This document shows, piece by piece, positions 60,499-64,000 of a stretch of DNA of 64,000 nucleotides. The stretch spans positions 1-64,000 of the forward strand of contig NW_026515518.1 in the NCBI RefSeq assembly GCF_014898815.1. Reading direction: 5' to 3'. How positions within the stretch are numbered: position 1 is the first letter of the stretch; each line of letters opens with the position of its first letter. Position numbers and translations under genes: made by a program. The notes below the pieces were generated by a model. The model did not search any database. It was not told where the DNA came from and worked only from the letters and a program-made list of their open reading frames with translations. The stretch comes from Panonychus citri (lineage: Eukaryota > Arthropoda > Arachnida > Trombidiformes > Tetranychidae).

Positions 60499-62530
60499 GA
60501 AGGAGAAGATGAAAAAAAGTATTATATGGATCAATGATAAACATGGTAAAAGTTGATCTGAAATTCTTGCTACATCAATCATCAAATTCCCGAAAGGTTA
60601 ACCAATATAAGGCCACAGGTTAAATTTCATAAGGCACATTACGATGAGTGTGTTAACCGTTATATTTGCATATAAACGAGAAATTATATTTTTCCCTCCA
60701 ACGAGTTGGATTCATCGTGGTTCTGTCAATTGATAGTTTCCATTTGAGGTGGTTACTTAAAATTCACTGAGAAAATTTTTCACTCTCTTGACAAGTGATG
60801 ATTGAATATGGAATGAGTTTTTCATGATTGTTTTCTATTTCTTTTTTTGCTCTCTCTCTCTCTCTCGCTCGTTATATTTTTCTTCAGATTCATGATTATG
60901 GTTATTGGATAAAATCAAATTAAGGATTAAGATTGAATTGGACTCATTTTAAATTCAAATGGACTGAAAAATCATTGGATGAACATGATTAAACTTTACC
61001 GGTTGAGGAAAAAGTTAAATGGTTCAAGGATATGATTTCCCTTTGGTTTCAAGTTAAATATCACCACGGAGAGAGAAAAGGGAGAAAGTGATCAATTAAT
61101 GAGTTTGTTGTTTTCATCATGGAAATTATTATGATGCTTGAATTACCTATTGGCTAGTTGACTGACCATGAATTAATGAATCATTCGTTTCAATTCCTTT
61201 GACAATTGCCTGATCTCTTATCCCTCTTTTCCGCTCTTATCCTTTTTAGTCAGTTCTAAATGATGAGTTTATCATGCAAACTCTTGTAATGGAAAGTGAA
61301 AAGATGATGATTATGAACATCATCATCATCATCATCAACACCTACAATATCCATAATATTGATCACCATCATCATCACTACCTTCAATTAGTTAACTTTA
61401 ATTTCATCATCAAACAAACTCTTTGCATGGCGGATATACAAGTTCAAGAATTGACAGTTAATTTAGTATTCTATTAATCGTAATGGACAAAATGTCGCAG
61501 ACTACGGATATTTATTGATTGGTTAAATTACTTTACAACGACAAGAACTATTTTGTTTTTGATCCTCGAAAGGAAGGAAAATGTCCAAGTAACAAAAAAA
61601 AATTTCTATTCTTTTTTTTGTTGTAATGATGTTTTCGAAATATACCTTTTGAAGATACACAAAGAATGATAGAGATAAAAACATCATGTCATAATCATGA
61701 TGATGATGAGAATATCATGATGACAATGATTGTATTGTTTTTCTCTGCAGTTTTCCTTTAATGACCAAGAGTAAAGCGTAAATTCAAGTATTGGGGAAAA
61801 GTGATGAGGATAAACAAGACACCAAAGATACCAAAGGAAAAATTATTTGAAACTTCACTCAGGGTGAAGAGGAAGATGATGAAAGAAGGATGAAAACAAG
61901 ATGACAAATGAAATCCAGCAACTTGGATGCCTTGTTGATTTTTTTTGTTGATTCATTGGATCCATCGACCGATCAAGTGGAAAATTAATCCATTCTACCT
62001 GGCTTGGTTTCTTTCAATCAGTCTTCACAAACACACACACACACTCACACATTCACACAACACTTACAGTAAACAAAAATGTGACGAAATTTATTTACAT
62101 TTGATCATTGATCCAAAGATGATGAGGATGGAGATAGAAAGATGAAACAAGCGGATGGATCAAGAGAGAGAGAGCGAGAAAAGAAACAAGATGAAACATT
62201 GAAGAGAAGATGAAAGTACAAGTGTATCCAATGAAAGAAAAGAAAGAGAAACTAAATGTTCACCATGGTGATGATGATGATGATAATTATGTGAAGACAA
62301 TAGTATATCAAAGTTTGGAATTACTCGAAAAAAAACTGGACAAAGAACGAGAAAAGTTTCATCGACCAAAATGGAAACAGCTTATGGAAACATAGAATAA
62401 TGAATTTCGAGAAAGATTCTGAACCATTTTCGGTGTAACAATTTACTTTTTTCTCGTTTCTTCCTAAAAGATTCACCTTCATGATGATCAGTGATGTTTA
62501 CTCAGTATTCGGGATGAAGATGATACCACA

Positions 62531-62535
<5 letters not shown>

Positions 62536-62583
<48 letters not shown>
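62536..62583 (+). repeat. (GA)24 microsatellite, 48 bp
   Basis: An uninterrupted GA run, among the longest in the window. Confidence 0.95.
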
Positions 62584-62587
<4 letters not shown>

Positions 62588-63508
62588 AACAATAACAATA
62601 TTTTAATGGATGATAATCAGTTGAATTTCATCAACATTTAACATTATCATGGTGCTGATGATTAAAGTGTATTATTTAATAATAATTGGGAATCTATTTC
62701 CATGCAATTATTATTATTGTCTCGAAAGGTGAATGTATGTTTTTCCCAGAGATTAATCTTGAAATCGCCATTGATTGTGTTTCTGTCAATATTTACAGTT
62801 ATATTCCCACTCCCACCTTACCTTCACCTCCCACCCATTCCATCAATGGTATTAATTTAATCTATTGTTGTCTCGTTGATTGTTTTCCTCATCATCTTTA
62901 ACACATCATCTCAACACCAATGAGACCAATCATTCCAACTGATTGTAGATTAGTTAATTGGTGATTATCGTGATTGTTTTGACAATTAATTCTTGTATGA
63001 TAACATTTAATTTGCTACTCTCATTTACCTGAGACCATCTTATGAATCTAAATTAACTTGATTACACATTCAGACTGAGATTATTTAGATTGTCATGAGA
63101 TTTTGTTTTCCATTATCATCATGTTGATCTGTAATTATCGTTTTCTCCCAATCAACATGATCACCATTCTGTATATACTGTTTAATGGTCAATCTTTGGA
63201 TTAGTTTGCTGATTATACTCTTGATTATGTTTACTCTTAGTACATGGACTATTATCGTTAACAATTTATTAACTATCCTTTTGTGACAATTAAACTTATT
63301 GGCTTAATTTTTGTTCCAAGTAGTTAGTATTTCCAGCGGGAATATTAAACTTTATTCTGATTCAGTTGTCGACTGATAATGAAATATACTCCCTTCAGTT
63401 AACTTGATTTGTTAATGAGACAAGAGGAAGACATGAAGAGGAGTGGAAATAGATGAAGAAGTGGGAAGGATGGAGGTGGAAACTGAGCCGAAGGAGGTAA
63501 AACAATCA

Positions 63509-63529
63509 AGAGAGAGAGAGAGAGAGAGA
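63509..63529 (+). repeat. (AG)n microsatellite
   Basis: About 21 bp of AG near the right end of the window. Confidence 0.9.
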
Positions 63530-64000
63530 CAAGAGTCCTTAATAAATTAATTTTTTTTCTTCTCCATCAATTGAAGATTCAGAAAATCAAACAATGGATA
63601 AGAGATAATTGGAGATCTCTTGAAATTATCTAAAAATATATTCATGAACAAGGAAAAACACAAAGTTCAATATGGAAAAAGGTACAAAAAAAGTTCAATT
63701 CAACGAATCAAATTAATTTTAATTGTTTAGAGAATAGAAAAAAAAACTTCCACCGTTACAATAGCACGAAGATCAGGGTAATCGTTATACAGGGAGACCA
63801 TGGATTCTGATGAAAGGCATCAAATACACAATATATAGTGTGTGGAATGAGTTAAACAAAGAGAGATGAAGATCTGAACTGAGTTCAGGGTGAAATTTTT
63901 CATGAAAAAAATGTAAACAATGAATCAAATATCAATAAATTGGAGGCTGTCAAATTAAACAACTTCATCAATCAACAATCATTTTGATGATTAAAAAAAG

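Larger units (their letters stand above)
57274..64000. other. Receptor upstream DNA without recognisable exons
   Basis: Presumably 5' introns and upstream region of the neuropeptide receptor. It holds an AACAATC tandem (58640-58669) and GA/AG runs at 60477-60498, 62536-62583 and 63509-63529. A His/Gln-rich minus-strand frame (58178-58372) has no TM character and no frame-compatible donor, so it is not called. No TM1-like segment ending in a phase-2 donor was found. Confidence 0.55.

Noticed and set aside
63740..63810. Short minus-strand Met frame of about 26 codons with higher GC
   Set aside because: Too short to judge, no clear splice sites, and it does not match the TM1 segment expected for the receptor.

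Overview
This is eukaryotic nuclear DNA, about two-thirds A+T. It has spliced genes with GT-AG introns and very many GA/CT and GATGAN/NATCATC microsatellites. The receptor, P450 and acyl-CoA reductase families and the compact introns point to an arthropod. A mite or other small-genome chelicerate fits best, and the presence of POT1 argues against a fly. The species call is inference; the sequence alone does not settle it.

Layout. 1-2780: non-coding flank. 2851-6958 (+): an immunoglobulin-superfamily surface protein with three Ig domains and one FN3 domain. 9616-12042 (-): a complete five-exon cytochrome P450 of CYP3-clan type, 499 aa once spliced. 12.1-44.3 kb: about 32 kb with no recognisable protein-coding exon. 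It is built from two kinds of DNA: AT-rich sequence crowded with TAATTGT/ACAATTA words, and microsatellite-rich segments. 44358-47471 (-): a complete six-exon fatty acyl-CoA reductase of 511 aa. 48169-48405 (-): LSM6, single exon. 48984-50639 (+): POT1, single exon and divergent from LSM6. 52050-57273 (-): the last three exons (TM2 to C-terminus) of a myosuppressin/DmsR-type neuropeptide receptor; its TM1 exon was not found. 57.3-64 kb: non-coding, presumably receptor 5' intron or upstream DNA.

Exon structures were assembled by hand from frame-compatible GT-AG junctions. For the P450, the reductase and the recovered receptor exons, every junction keeps frame and family motifs run across the joins. 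The six genes do not form a pathway: adhesion, oxidative metabolism, lipid reduction, RNA processing, telomere capping and peptide signalling are simply neighbours. The points most worth a second look are a POT1 whose third OB fold lacks the usual large insertion, close matches to the CTCF consensus in gene-flanking DNA and the desert, a pre-miRNA-like hairpin upstream of the P450, a strongly over-represented TAATTGT word, and matched 50-bp CT and GA tracts in opposite orientation. No CRISPR array, tRNA, rRNA or intact transposon was recognised.
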